From: Azolla caroliniana
Taxonomy: Eukaryota > Polypodiophyta
Direction of reading: 5' to 3'
Assembly (NCBI GenBank): GCA_043228905.1
Contig: JBHGNT010000013.1
Span: 18,352,001-18,416,000, forward strand
Length of the DNA stretch: 64,000 bases
Shown: piece by piece, positions 41,698-54,479 of the stretch
How the letters are laid out: every line of letters starts with the position of its first letter
Position numbering within the stretch: the stretch's first letter is position 1
The notes under the pieces: generated by a model
What the model was told of the DNA's origin: nothing
Database searches by the model: none
The model's input: the letters and a program-made list of their open reading frames with translations, nothing else
Position numbers and translations under genes: made by a program

Positions 41698-43735
41698 CAC
41701 AGAGCAAACTCAATGTCAGCCTCCTACCTGACCAACACCTCCAACTCTAAAGATGTATGGTTTGTCGACTCGGGTGCATCCAATCACATGACCTCTCATA
41801 AAAATTGGTTCCAAGAGCTACGAAAGCTTGAATGACCCGGCTATGTGGAAATTGGGGATGACACAATTCACCCCATTCAGCATGTCGATAATGTCCCATT
41901 CGATGAAGAGGGCTACATCAAGAACGTCTTGCATGTTTTGACAAATAACTTTAAGAATCTATTCTTTGTCGACTAGATTGTGGAACCAGGCATGCAAGTT
42001 CGGGTCAACAATAGAGGATGCTTCATGGAAAAGGAAGACCGAATTATGACTCATGGTCGAAGAGAAGGTCAGATGTTCATCCTTGATTCTCACGAGATGA
42101 AATTAGCAATGTTTGCCAAGGGCCATAGAGCCAACGTCAATATACAATTGTGGTACAAAAAGATCTGCCACATCTAGGTCCAGAAGCTCAAAGGAATGCA
42201 ATCGAAAGGAGTCATCATCAAACTCCCAACCTTTACCAAGAATGGGATTGTAGGTGTATGCGAAGCCTGCCGATTCCGTAAACAACACCGACAACCGTTC
42301 CCCAAGGAGAGGAATGTGAGCAAAAGGATTCTGGATGTAATATAATCAGACGTATGGGGACAAGCCCAAATGGCAACATTCGATGGTTGCCGATACTATG
42401 TGACGTTCATCGACGACTTCTCTAGACACACATAGATATTCCCTATGCGGCAAAAGAGTGAAGTGTTCTTGCACTTCCAAAAGTTTAAAAACGAAGTCGA
42501 AAAGGCAATCGGTCATCATGTATGGTGCCTTAGATCGGATGGCAACAAAGAGTACTTCTCTGATGCCTTTACAACATACATTCGACAAGAAGGAATCCAA
42601 CAGGAGTTTACTTGCCGACACATACCTCAACAAAACGGAGTAGTTGAACGAAAGAACAAGCATATACTCGAGGTGGCATGGGCAATGATGAATGAAAAAC
42701 ATCTACGGAAATCATACTAAGTTGAAGCGATGAACACAACCGTCTATCTAATGAATCGTTGCACAACATCCGGAGTGCACAATATTACCTCCCACGAGAA
42801 GTTCTATGGAAAGATGAACAAATCTATCCCACGTTAGGATATTCGGCTCGATCGCGTACGTTTTTATTCCCGACGAGAAGTGGTAGAAGCTTGATCCTAA
42901 GTCAGAGAAATTTATAAGTGCTTCAACCTCTCTACCAAGGAGGTACGAGTGAGTAGGGATGTCATATTTGATGAATCAACATCTTGGTACATAAACGACT
43001 CAACTCCATCTGATCTAACCGAAACCGATTTCGACATAGATTTAGAGGAGGTTGATCGTCTAAGGCTCACAACAGAGAGAAGTCCAATCTCAACTAGGTT
43101 GAGTGGACCACAGGAGCCTCTAAGCGACCACAACATCATGCATGTCACGACCAAGTTCAAAATTGGACAAAGGAAAGGCTAAAATGCCTGAGTACAAAGA
43201 CTTAGATGGAAACGAATCAACTCACTCACTCGACAGTGAGTATGGTGGATTAGATGTTCCTATCATGAGGACACCAGGAGCCAAGAAAGTGTTCACGAAG
43301 ACAAGTGAACCACTACGTTGCTCCACCCAAGTAAAGAACATAGTTAACCGATTTGGTGACAACAACTACATGGCATATCACTATGCCTTTGGGATGAAGG
43401 TGGTGACAATTCAGAAACCAGAAAACTTTAAGGACCCGTGATGGGTCAAATTGATGAATGAGGAGATGCAAGCACTCTCCAAAAATGAGACTTGGGATCT
43501 CCTGCCCTCTTCACCCCACCAAAAGGCAATTGGATGCCGGTGGATATTCAAGGTGAAGCACAATGCTGGCAGCACTGCCAATTGGTATAAGGCTCGACTT
43601 GTGGCGAAAGGGTATGCATAGACTCATGGGGTCGATTGTGAAGAGACCTTTGCCCAAGTGGCAAAAATGACTACCATTCAGACCTTGATATCTTCACGAA
43701 GGCCCTGGGGTCGACAAGTTGCGATAGTTCGTGAA
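41698..43735 (+). pseudogene. copia B pol remnant
   Basis: Protease (VDSGASNHMTS near 41770), GAG-pre-integrase, integrase (RSDGNKEYF, QQNGVVERKN), the integrase tail and partial RT ([17 protein letters not shown]) are recognisable. Stops at KLE*PGY, D*IVE, DVI*SDVWG and KSY*VEA coincide with those in A. A 12-bp deletion near 43435 (ENF|KDP) is private to B. RT again jumps from QTLI to the DIFTKAL block. Confidence 0.88.
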
Positions 43736-44287
43736 GACACGAAGACTCAACCCACACGACGATGACGATGAAGAAGAAGAAGAACCCTAATAGGAAACAA
43801 GAAAGTAAGAAGAAGAAGAAGAACTAACACACCTTCGACCTAAGTGGTATACCCTCCTAACTCAAAATGGGCAACCCTTTTACAACGGACACTCCCTTCC
43901 TTTTATAGAAAAAGGAGAGGGATACGTAATAATGTGGGATAAATCCCTTATTACATGGGGTTCTCTGTCCCAACTTAACTCCTATTCGGCGCCATAAAGG
44001 CACCCCTATTATTCACATGTTTATACAAGGGTAGGTGCACATGATGCGCTCCGCCGATTCCTCCAATATCTCCCGGTTTCTCACAGTAGCCCAAAATCTT
44101 CACGACAACGGTATGTTGATGATGGTATTGTTGATGGTGTGATGGCAGAGACGTTGTGGGGTTGGTAAATGTTGCGGGGTGGGGGTTGGCACCTAGAATG
44201 ACTCTACCCCCTCCCCAAGTGGGGTTATTCATTATCGTCAATGGCATTCTCACAATCAAACCTATGCATACATTTGAGGTCAATACA
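43736..44287. other. unassigned stretch between element B and the LINE remnant
   Basis: It begins GA-rich (gaagaagaagaagaacc), then holds a C-rich ~500-bp segment. A 102-codon minus-strand reading (43975-44283) has no recognisable motif. It may be part of another decayed element. Confidence 0.4.
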
Positions 44288-44623
44288 TTAAGCCCTATAA
44301 TTGGATTCTAGTGTCCATTCACCGAGTAAGAACTTATGTATACGATCCAAAATACCTTCTGAAAGTAGCACATAGTCAATTACACTATTTCCATTGTGTT
44401 TTCTACATGTAAGACTATTAGTGTTGGTCCATAAAGGGACACCATTTGCAATAAGAAATTTGGTACTATTATACATTTGTAGGAGTAACTTCCCAAATTG
44501 GTTCAGATCTTTTTCATTGCTAGAAGAACGGCTATACATTTGTATACCCGCTTGCATCCTTGAGATATGTAGCATGAAATATTGGTGTGCACCAAGTTGG
44601 AAACTTCTTGTACGAGCATTCAT
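44288..44623 (-). pseudogene. LINE endonuclease C-terminal part
   Basis: The block MNARTRSFQLGAHQY resembles the GDxNAR motif of APE-type endonucleases and SVIDYVLLSEG resembles the SxIDYVL motif. It is open for 111 codons. The N-terminal half of the domain lies upstream in broken frames. Confidence 0.65.
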
Positions 44624-45210
44624 GTCACCAAAGATAATAACTTCCCCTTTGGATTTGAAATAAGCAATATCATCTTCTAGATTTTGGCAAAAGGTTGATC
44701 TTTATCCAAACAAGCATAAAAGTTAAAATCTTGATGAGGAATGTATCGTCCAACTACAAAAGTGGGCAAATCATTATGTGTTTCTATTTTGAGCCATATG
44801 TAGCATTTATGTTCATCATTTTTTTACGATTGACACATATTTCTCTATTTCCTTCTTAATCAAACATGCCACCCCTACTTGTCCTCTTTTTTATCTTTGA
44901 TTTTTCTCCCATATCAAAGAGTATACATTATAGTTTCCTAAACCTTCATTGCTTTGAGTATTATGCTCGCATGTTTCAACAAGTGTAATATCCAAGTCAT
45001 TGGTGAACTCCTTTATGCCAAATCCTGCATTCTATGGGTATCCATTGCAATTCCAAAAGCATAGTCGTAAAAGACGTGGGTTAGTCTCATAGGTCATGTG
45101 TCCCTACTTGCCTACATTTCCATCTTTAGGCACACCCTTAACCTTATTTTTCAATCTTTCTTCATATGCTTTACAGGGGGCATTTTGTTGTGAGATAGTA
45201 CGATCTTCAC

Positions 45211-45783
45211 TCACAAAGCATTGTGTACCTTTGAGGTGTACCTGCCGCTTTGTACATCCGTCATTGTGCATACAATAGGCTTTTCTCTTGAGCAAGTAAC
45301 ACCATGTTTCCCAACTCGGTGTGTCCCAAATACATTCACATTGGAGATACCATAATGCATACTAGAAAATTCACCAATGGCCTTTCCGAGGTATGCGGAT
45401 GTTTCCACACTCTCCTCTTTAATCCCACGAATGACAATGTTCTTTGATCGTCGTTCACGTTCTTTCAATTCTCGGGCATCTATGCTTTCTATATTCTTCT
45501 CTTGATTCATCGCATGCATAATAGATGAGTTTGATACCACATCCCCACCACATACATCGGCCCATGACTTCGTTGTGCATACATTTTTCATCTCACTTAC
45601 ATCCCGCCGCATCGTATCCATTTTTTCTTCTTTTAGTGCTTCCTTTAACTCAATCTTGTTGAGGCACTCATTTGTTTTGAAAGCTCTTTTACATTCTTGA
45701 ATCTCTTCTTCAAGTTTTGTAACCATTTTCTTAAGGCCTTCATTCTCAATGACAACTATTTGGAGCTTAACATTCTCTTTCAT
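45211..45783 (-). pseudogene. LINE ORF1-like protein
   Basis: The reading is open for 190 codons from MKENVKLQIVV. The heptad-like N-terminal half and the NIVIRGIKEE motif fit an L1 ORF1-type chaperone (Transposase_22-like). It ends at a stop in the expected RNA-binding region and is probably shortened. Confidence 0.6.
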
Positions 45784-46099
45784 TAGTATCCTAATCCCTT
45801 CACCTTACTTGTTTATGGTTACTTGAAGAGAAATCAAGTGACTCATAATCATTTTGTTCATTGTGGCTTATTTTATTGCATTGGCATCAAGAACCGTTGG
45901 TGATCTTGGCCCATTATCAATACACCACCTAGAGCATTGAGCTCATATGTGCATACCTTATTCATGCATAGACACGTTGTGCTTCATTGTATGGATACCT
46001 CTTTTTAGGAAGGAGACACATATCAAGAACACATGTATACTCTAGTCCCATAGGTCAAAACTGGCCTCTTTATGGACAATAAAAAAATTCTAAATTCTA

Positions 46100-47420
46100 A
46101 ACTCTCTCTCAATGGTACCTTTTTCTCTCTATTATTGAAAATATATAAATGACTTAACCAGATTGAGTCGGTTAAGAAAGGCTCAAGCCAAACCAAACCA
46201 AGCGCAAATCAGTTACGAAAGCTCAAGCCTTAAACGAACCAAACCACCAAACTGTTAAATGGCTTGGTTTAAGTTTGAACCGAACCATTGCTGACTCCTA
46301 GAAAGTGGGATGGACAAATTGAATTGGAACAATTTTTTATATTTTAAAAGAATGGTGTTTAATGCTCCATTAAGTAATTTTTCCTAAGAGCACATTCAAG
46401 GTGTTTTCTATTAATATACACGCAAGCGGTGGGCCTAGACCTTTATAAGATCCACATAATTAATTCATATGATAGATGGTTCACCCAACCATGGTATCCT
46501 CTCATTTCCAAGGCATGCCTTATTTGGGTTCATTTATCATCCTATCAATTCATCCTCTCATGAACAATTTAAAAATCACACAACTTTGAAACGTGAATCA
46601 ACATATGAAGAAATCAACAAGACAAGAGAAACTAATGTTTGAGAAGGAAATCATTGTACCTTTATGTGGCTATTAGAAAGTAAATAGGGCGATTTCAGAA
46701 TAATATATTGTGATATGTCTATTTTAGGTAATGGTATAACATTATTAAAGTTTCATCAAGCTTTCTAGTTGTTAAGTATGTACTTGTTAGTAAGTAAAAA
46801 ACTCCTAGTTAAAGTATGGGTTTTAGATTGACTAAAACATATATTTAAAACTATTAAATGAAACACAAAAGCTAAACCATGTATGACATGCATTAACTGA
46901 TACACATCCAAGAGAGTGAAAGTGTATGTGTGTTGAGCTACCATATTTTATGTCGTTATGGATTTATTTCTAGGCGGCAATAACAATTTACAATAAACAT
47001 TCAGTTGAGTGAGAAATTATGGGTGAATATGAGGATCATGTTGATGTGGGATGCATATGAGACACCAGACAACTCCATTATCTTCTTTGCCTTAAATTGA
47101 AGGGTTAGGAGAATGGCAAACTAATATAGGGCCTAGAAGGAAATGGTTCTCCACTTGACATTGGAGATGAGGGGTTCTTTCCACCAAACTAGAGGCATGT
47201 TAGTAGGTTATTGGTGGATTGCTCTATAGTGAGCGCCAATGCTCCCAACGTGTCCATGATCAAATTTGTCCATAGTAACAAGATGGTAGTTAGTTGCTGT
47301 CATCGGAAGACATTGCTTGACTTCAGACATTGGAATTAGTTGATAAAGTGATCTCATTACAGGATTTATGAAGCTGGTTGATTTTGTAGGCATTTTTGTT
47401 GTCAAAGGTTGAGGGCTAAT
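46100..47420. repeat. duplicated block Q, copy 1 left part
   Basis: This aligns piecewise with 54480-55200: attattgaaaatatataaatgac, gctaaaccatgtatga, and cattcagttgag followed by tatgaggatcatgttga. It is non-coding. The continuation of both copies aligns again from 49640 and 55160. Confidence 0.75.
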
Positions 47421-47639
47421 GTGGAAAAAACTCTGAGATGTTGTTTATATGTTGACTATGGTCTTCAATACTTTTGTCTACAACATGAAGTTTTTAGAAA
47501 CCATGACAAGGGGCAAACGAAAATGTGTTTCAGACGCTTCTAACTACAAATGTGGCCATTTGGAATGTAATCATGATAAAATGGATTTGTTTTTACATGA
47601 TGGATATTGTTTTTTCCTTTACATGTGGTCTCCTAGCTT

Positions 47640-49520
47640 GCCGTAGCTATTGACAAGGGAAAATAAATTCGCGGTGACATTGCGGATATGGCTCTTGTGG
47701 ATAATGATATGATGGTATTGGGCAATGCTTCGATGGACATGTATGACAAATGTGGTAGGTTTGGAACAGCCAAGGAAGTGCTGGAAAAGTTTGTTTTTCA
47801 AGATTTGAATAGCTTGGAATGCACTCATTATAACATATGTCTAGCATGGACAAGGCCACAAAGCATTCAATTCATTTGAATAAGTGCAAAGCATGGGCAT
47901 TTCTCTGATTTGGATAATGGTATGACAAGCTCTCATATTCTCCAAAAAGGTTTTCTAGCAAAGAATAACCATCTTGGAAGTAGTTTAGTATAGATGTATG
48001 CAAAATGTGTTGACCTAGTAAAAGTTGAACAAGTATTCACTGAACTACCCAGGAAGACTATTGTTGCTTGGAATGCGTGCATCACAGGATGCATTGAATG
48101 CGGCCAACCTTATGATGCCATAAAATGGATTATTTTATTCCACCTTATGTGTCTTTGCTCAAGGCTTGCACTATGTTGCAAGATCTTGAGACTATAAATA
48201 CGAAATGCGACTTTTTCGCAGAGGCACTCAATGTGTTCAAAAGACTTCCATTACAGAATATAGTCTCTTGGAAAACACTAGTTTCAGGATATGCTCGAAA
48301 TGAGCGTCGGGAGGATGCTCTTATATGCCATTCACGTATGGATTCAAAAGGAATATCTCTGAATGTCGTGGCCTTTGTTTGGGGCTTGAAAACATGTGGA
48401 AGTATTTGAGCAATAGAAAAAGGACAAGAGAGTGCACAACATTATCTGCAAATAGGGTTTGAAACATGGTCTTGTATGGTTTATTTCCTAAGTGGACAAC
48501 ACTTATTTCAGGGTATGCTGAGCAGGACTACCAGCTTGATCAATTATATAGTCTTCTGGAACACACTGCTTCCAAGATATGTTGAGTTTGGGCCAATAAC
48601 AAAGTGCTCCATTGTTTTACACAGATTCAGTTAGATGGTTTATTTTCTGAGTGGACAACATTTATCTAAGGGTAATGTAGTATCTTGAACTGCATTAATT
48701 TGTGAATATGATGAGTATGTTATGTTGAAGAGCTTCAAGATATGCTAATCTAGATGCAAATGGAGGGTGTAGCCCCAAATCTTTCAATCATCTCTCATTT
48801 TGGTAAAACAAGGGCTCAACAGTTTTGGTCTTACGTGGTGTAATGGATTTCAATTGTTATGTTGGCTTCATGCATTTTGGCATTTTCTTGAAGTATACAA
48901 TCTTTTTGAAGACAACACTTAACTTTCACTTGACTCAAACAGTTTGTGGTATGGTTTGGTGTGGACCCATAGTAGCAGTATGGGCAATTTTAAATGGAGA
49001 TTTAGAGAGAACCATGTCATCCTCGAATATTTGAAATAGGATTTCAATTGTTGTGTTGGCTTCATGCAGTTTGGCATGCTTCTTGAATTATACAATCTTT
49101 TTGAAGACAACAATGAACTCTTCTTGGACTCAAACAATGTGTGGGAATCTGAAGGACTTGCTTACTATGGTATTAGAGATATGTGGAACATGGATTTAGT
49201 GAGACAACACTCTCCCTCTTTGTGCAAATGCAAAGACTTGTGTCACACTTGTTTGCTGCCTGAAAGCATGTGGCAGCATTAGAGCTACATTAGCAGGCAA
49301 TGAAATTCACAAGGATATTGCACAAAAAGTTGTTGAAATATATTAAATTATTGGCAATACATTAGTAGATGTGTATGTGAAATGTGGGTCACTTGCCAAG
49401 GCACAGGTAGTATTTCACAGGCTTTCAGTCTCGGAACAAGTCTCTTGGAATGCATGATTGCAAGATATGCTGAGAATGGGAAACTTTAGGAAATGCTCAA
49501 TCAATTTCATCAAACGAAGG
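47640..49520 (+). pseudogene. decayed PPR gene
   Basis: Fragments of P-L-S motifs lie in several frames with many stops: MYAKCVDLVKVEQVFTELP (47994), ALNVFKRLPLQNIVSWKTLVS (near 48225) and VKCGSLAKAQVVFHRLSVSEQ (near 49380). The order matches a PPR protein of at least five motif groups. It is too rotted to be translated and is less similar to the 59.6 kb gene than the fragment at 34.4 kb. Confidence 0.75.
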
Positions 49521-49639
49521 ATCCATGGCTAGCCACTGTCTTACACAAGATGGGCTTGGGAAGGATAGTCACTTCCTTTCCAACTATTTTGTATTTTGTC
49601 GTTGATATGCCCTTTTTAAAACTAATGGAAGGATATGTT

Positions 49640-51010
49640 GTCTAAAAAAAAAACAAGATGGTAGTTAATGGCACCTTCATCTAGTCATGCTGCTACAACA
49701 AAGTTTATGGAGAGTTGTGCCAAATTAATATTCAATTGGAATTAGATGAATTTCACAATTGACAAAGATGCATTGCAAATGCCGTTTTCTTTCCTCATTT
49801 AATAGTTACGGAATTCTCTTCCTTCAGTAACAAGATCCCCATCCTAATGGATCCCACACTCTACGTCACTTCATACCTTGATACAAGTTGCCTAGTAGCG
49901 TTTCTCAACATACTGGACCTCAAGTGGACAAGGATCCTTGATCCTAACAATACAAAAAAGGCTCAAGTTAGGACAACTAGAAATATCTCCATCTTCCATC
50001 ATAGTTTCAATTTGATTTTTATTGATGATAAGGTTGTTTTTAATGTTTGGAACATAATTTCAATTTGGTTTGATATAATTTTAGATTTTGGCCTCCCAAA
50101 AAGCGCACATCATAGAATGGAACATTTTAATGAACATGCACTTAACCAAATGTTTATTCTATTGGTTTCATCACTAACTAAATTTATTTATATGTATCTA
50201 TAAAACATATTATAAAATGCTTACACTCGTTTTGCAGTGGAGGATTCCACAATGGATTATGATAAAATAACGGAAAATGAAAATAACTCTAGTGATCTTG
50301 TCAATGACATTCAAGCTTCTATGGACAATTCCTCCCCTGAAGAGAAATTACCGACAAGTTTGTTAGAGTATTTTAATTATAAATGATGATTACAATAAGA
50401 AAAATAGTTGTACATTTTCAACTTAACTATGATGCCAAATTATGTTTTAATGATGCATGATTATATCTTTAATCTAATAATGGTTACAAAACAAAAATTT
50501 ACGATCATTGGTTAGTAATGTTCTCTTATATCCTTTTTATAACGGCTTATGCATATTGAACTATTTTTCAATCATGCTAGAAATGCTACCATTTCTTTCA
50601 AATCTAGTATTTCTCAATATTTCATGCATTACTATACATGACATTAATGTCGTGACTTATATGATTCTAGCATTTCCCATATCACGTTATTTTGGGTACT
50701 TCAAGTCGTTAATGTAAGAAATTCTGCCAATTAAGAATTAGTATGGTGCATGACTGCTAGAGAATGTTACTTCCATTCTTTGGCAATGGTTGATTTTCCG
50801 TATTTTATGAACATATTTCAAAAGTGTCGAAAGCATCTATGTTGAAAGCATCTCATTCTATAGTAGTGACATTCGTCAAACTTGAAATAAGTAAGGGTAG
50901 ATTAATAATGTTGTGGGAATGGATCTTATATCATCCTTATAACTTATATGTCCCATCAAACAACATGGACATAATGATTTATTGCTATAGAATACTACAA
51001 TATCGAGAAA
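49640..51010. repeat. duplicated block Q, copy 1 right part
   Basis: This aligns with 55160-56370 over most of its length, for example gtttatggagag, catggatcccacactctac, and catgctagaaat followed by accatttctttcaaatctag. The paralogous copy then runs into a G-domain gene remnant at 56370; this one does not. Confidence 0.8.
50237..50386 (+). pseudogene. possible terminal exon of an unknown gene
   Basis: After a good acceptor (cgttttgcag) a reading EDSTMDYDKITENENNSSD to LLEYFNYK* is open. The duplicate at 55636-55790 has lost the frame (aaataaagtaaaatg). There is no recognised domain. It is acidic and Asn/Ser-rich, as last exons of low-complexity tails often are. Upstream exons were not found. 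Confidence 0.35.
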
Positions 51011-51413
51011 AGAAAACCTTGTAAATTATTGGAAAAAAGTGCACATTCATTATGGGTGATATTGATGTGGGCGATATATACGGAATTGGTAATAATATTA
51101 TGTCACTTTTGTGGCACTAATTGTCTATCCCTAATTAGAACATTAATCTAAGACCAAGTCCAAAAGCAGTTGTACATTTTTCAATGCACATGCAACAAGA
51201 TCACATTAAAGTTAATAACGATATGGGCCATACATTGCAAATTTGTCCACCCATAACTAGAACGTTTTAGCAATTGCATATGTTTAATCGTATACATATA
51301 AGATTGCATGTATGTATTATTGTATGCATCTATGTTTGTGACACTAAACATGTATTGTTAGAAATATTAAGAATTGACTAGATAAACATATAGCATTAGA
51401 CTCATAGAGATGT

Positions 51414-51830
51414 ATACTGCATCAATGAATTCCGGAACATGCCTAGAAGGGTTGTGACATAGATTTACAAAGCTTATACATGGTTTGACATGTTGAGAAA
51501 AATGTCGTCACATAAACGCGCATGTGTCTGCTACTTGGGAGGGACCAATAGGTTCTTGGACTAGGGTGTCGAATGATGGAGGAGGAGTCAAATGGGAGTA
51601 GTAAGTTGAAGAAAAGTGTATATTGAAGAAATGCCTAGTCGAAGAGACAAGGATGCTAGAGAAACTTGTCGAAGAAAGAAGATGTCAATGAGACGACAAC
51701 TCAAAGAAAGGACTACTCGAAGAAAGAACATGTCGAAGAAACTAATAGAAGAAACGACTAGTCAAAGAAAAGACCAGTGAAGGAAACCACTAGAAAAATA
51801 AAGATGAAGAAGAATCAGAGCGAATGCTCA
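51414..51830. repeat. dispersed repeat R, uninterrupted copy
   Basis: The left part matches 40090-40316. The right part (51640-51830) is built of gaagaaactagtcgaag-like units, as at 2578-2653. It shows what the site was like before the ancestor of A and B inserted. Confidence 0.75.
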
Positions 51831-52556
51831 TGGAGCTTGGAGTAGTTAGAGTCCGTCAATGCTAACTAGGTCATCTCTAATGCTTGATGGAGAGTTTAAA
51901 CACATGATTAATGTGATGAGCATGAGTTTAAGACAAAATAACCTTGTATTAAGAAGTAGACGCTAGATTACATAAAAAAAGGCCCTTTATAAAATAAGGT
52001 TACAATTAGAAAGGGGATGGATTACATTGGTGCCAAGCTCAAGTTAACCACGAGCTCAAACAAGAGAAGAAAATGAGAGGAGTCAACCTTCTTCTGTAGG
52101 TCATTGAGACAACAACTACCTCCGACGGCTACGATGCCTCGAATCGGGGTAGAGCTCTTGTGCCGCTCCATCCTCCCTACGAACAAACAGTGTGCTAACT
52201 TGCCGCCTCCTTGTTGCCTCCACTAGAGCGTCGAAAACCCCAGACAAAGAAGAGTCAAAGAAAAAAAGAAAATCGAAGGCGCCACACAAAACAAAGAAGA
52301 CTTCACGCAACTCCAATAAGACTCCCCGCAAACTTCAGAAGATGAACATGAACACTCCCGAGCTCCCAAAACCACTGAAGAAGACCACCAAAAAAACGAT
52401 GACTAACGAAAAAGACCCAAAATAAGCCTCATTTGCATTAAATGCAAATGTCCCTTTCCCTATAAAAAATGAAATATATTTTAATGTGGTCACTCCTACA
52501 CATATTGAATGGCCTTAACCACTAGCTCATTCATGTTTATTGAGGAATTAATAAAC
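51831..52556. other. unassigned stretch
   Basis: No gene was recognised. A Lys/Ser/Thr-rich reading at 52192-52425 is compositional only. Confidence 0.5.
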
Positions 52557-52908
52557 ATAAATGAACTACACATATGTATACTTTGTGGATCCTCTTTCTT
52601 TGCCCCTTTTCCCACATGTTACACATTCTCCCTCTTTTACTTTTTCACACGTGCTTTCACTCCATTCTGTATCCCCTTTTTAGCATCACGACAACGTTAG
52701 TAACAAGTTTACCATGTTAACAAAAATTCAAAGACAATTATGCTAGCATCTTCATAGTCTTATCTTGCTTTCTCCTATGAGATTGAAAAGTTGATGATGT
52801 GGTCAGAGATAAGTTGGTGAGTACAACAATTTGAAATCATGTTTTACTTCTTTTTTCTTTATATAAAAATATGTGTGTCATATCTACTAAATTAATATTA
52901 TTTTATGG
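52557..52908. repeat. dispersed repeat P, copy 2
   Basis: This matches 27146-27497 in the same orientation. It ends at ttaatattattttat, beyond which the two copies differ. Confidence 0.85.
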
Positions 52909-53940
52909 GCTTATATGCCCACCTATTAACTAGAATGTGTAGGGTTATTAACTTAAATGCATGTGTAAAAGTGTTTTTAGAAGCTAAGCCATTGAACATT
53001 AGAAGAATATAAAGTATGGATAATTCACATTTGGAGGCTAAGAACACGAACCAAGACCTTAGGAAGAAGTCAAAAGTAAAAGTAAGAGACCAAGAGAAAA
53101 GTAAAAAGAGAAAATTTAAGCGGACCATAAAAAACAATAAAAAAAGGAATGGTCATAACTCCTTCGTTTTTCACCCAAATATTATGTTTAAATATGGATT
53201 AGAAATCTTGTAATGAGAGCTATCTATAGCGTTTTAAATCACTAAATTCGGAGCTCTGAGGAAGGAGATATGACGATTAGAAGGTCGTTGGGTCTTAGCT
53301 TAAAATAGGAGATAAAAAGCTTCTAAAAATAGCGTGAACGAGGAGGAAGAATAAAATTATAAAAGAAGAAGTGGAAGGACAAATAAAAAAAAGAACTAAT
53401 AGGGAGAGGATCCTAATAGAGGAGAGGGAATCTTAGGAAGAGAAGTCTTAGTGAAAGAGGAAGGGTCTTAATTGTGGTTTTTGAGTGATTGGTAATAAGA
53501 AGGTCTTTGGTTTCTTAGTTGAATGTGGAGTTTATCTCCTTTGTATTGTCTTGATGTTGGAATATCATAACAATATTATCTCTTTCTCATCTTCTCTATC
53601 TTTTTTTCTTAATTCCTTGAGCCTCTCTTGATCTATATAATATATTATGAGTCACAACTCCATCTAACCGGTTTGGTCAAGCCCTCATATAGTGTAAGAT
53701 TATCCTTTGTCTTAAACACCTCATCAGCATGCAAGGTTGTATGTATGTACGTATTATTATATGCATTTATTTTTATGTGATTATATTTATACACATATAC
53801 ATTTTGATCATTAACTTTAGCTATATACAAACTATCTACCTACATTTGTCTATCTATCTCTCTAATTGACTTTAACTATGTACAAACTATTTGTGCCTAT
53901 CTCTCTCTGTATCGTAATTAGCTTACCTTAGTGGGCTATA
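52909..53940. other. AT-rich stretch without recognisable gene
   Basis: Only short lysine-rich readings were seen, with no motif. The last part (53850-53940) is an imperfect repeat of tttaactatgtacaaactat. Confidence 0.55.
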
Positions 53941-53949
53941 TACAAGCTA

Positions 53950-54262
53950 GGGAAAAGTACCAGGATACCCCTGGAAGTTCTTCTATTTACCATAATGCCC
54001 TTGGAAGTTCCAAATTTACCAAACTACCCCTATGTCTAAAAAAATACACTATATGAAGTAATTATACACTCAAATCTACAAGCCCTATTTACCAGAATAC
54101 CCTTAAAACACACATTTCTTTACTTAAGAGATTCTTTGGGTCCTTTGTACTTACTTTATAAAGTGTATTTGTTTGGACATAGGGGTAGTTTGGTAAATTT
54201 GGAACTTCCAAGGGCATTTTGGTAAATAGTCAAACTTCCAGGGGTATCTTGGTACTTTTCCC
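53950..54262. mobile_element. Mutator-type MITE with ~110-bp inverted ends
   Basis: The 313-bp element begins GGGAAAAGTACCAGGATACC and ends with its near-perfect complement. The inverted repeats extend ~110 bp on each side (including tttaccaaactacccctatg). It has no coding capacity. A 9-bp direct repeat TACAAGCTA flanks it (53941-53949 and 54263-54271), the size typical of MULEs. The site at 28822-28860 (tatatacaagcgatctaggtct) is the paralogous empty site. Confidence 0.93.
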
Positions 54263-54339
54263 TACAAGCTATCTAGGTCTATCTCTCTCTCTCTCTCTCC
54301 ATTGTAATTAGGTTACCCTAGTGGTAAGTTGTTACACTA

Positions 54340-54450
54340 TAAGTATTACGTTTTGGGTTTAAAACCTAATTTCCTTACTTCTCTATTATTTCATACATAT
54401 CTCTTAATTCACTTCTCTATAAGTATTACGTTTTGGGTTTAAAACCTAAT
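54340..54450. repeat. short direct repeat around ttacgttttgggtttaaaac
   Basis: A ~30-bp motif (ataagtattacgttttgggt) occurs twice, 80 bp apart. The first copy and its left flank also occur at 28895-28935 in G-domain remnant 2. Confidence 0.8.
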
Positions 54451-54479
54451 GTAGGGGTTGAACCCATGATCTCTTAGTA

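Larger units (their letters stand above)
40317..43735 (+). mobile_element. Ty1/copia element B, internally deleted, 3' end lost
   Basis: It has a 5' LTR, gag, zinc knuckle, protease, integrase and partial RT fused to the end of RNase H. It is closely related to A and shares A's internal deletion junction (accttgatatcttcacga) and several stop codons. The 3' LTR is missing; after the RNase H end the sequence changes to unrelated GAAGAAGAAG-rich DNA. Confidence 0.9.
44288..45783 (-). mobile_element. LINE (non-LTR retrotransposon) remnant: ORF1 and endonuclease, no RT
   Basis: On the minus strand ORF1 (45783-45211, 190 codons) has a coiled-coil-like N-terminus (KMVTKLEEEIQECKR, MDTMRRDVSEMKN) and the RRSKNIVIRGIKEE block typical of L1-type ORF1 RNA-binding proteins. 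Downstream, an exonuclease-endonuclease-phosphatase reading starts near 45060 (LCFWNCNGYP) and ends near 44288 (DMNARTRS; NGNSVIDYVLLSEG). No reverse transcriptase follows, so the element is truncated where RT should begin. Confidence 0.7.

Noticed and set aside
43975-44283. 102-codon minus-strand reading rich in His and Pro
   Set aside because: No family resemblance. It lies in an unassigned repeat-like stretch between two dead elements.
45211-45783. Host coiled-coil protein
   Set aside because: The NIVIRGIKEE block and the endonuclease reading directly downstream on the same strand fit a LINE ORF1 better.
52116-52425. Two facing readings (71 and 77 codons), one Lys/Thr-rich
   Set aside because: Compositional bias only; no start context, homologue or splice signal that could be supported.
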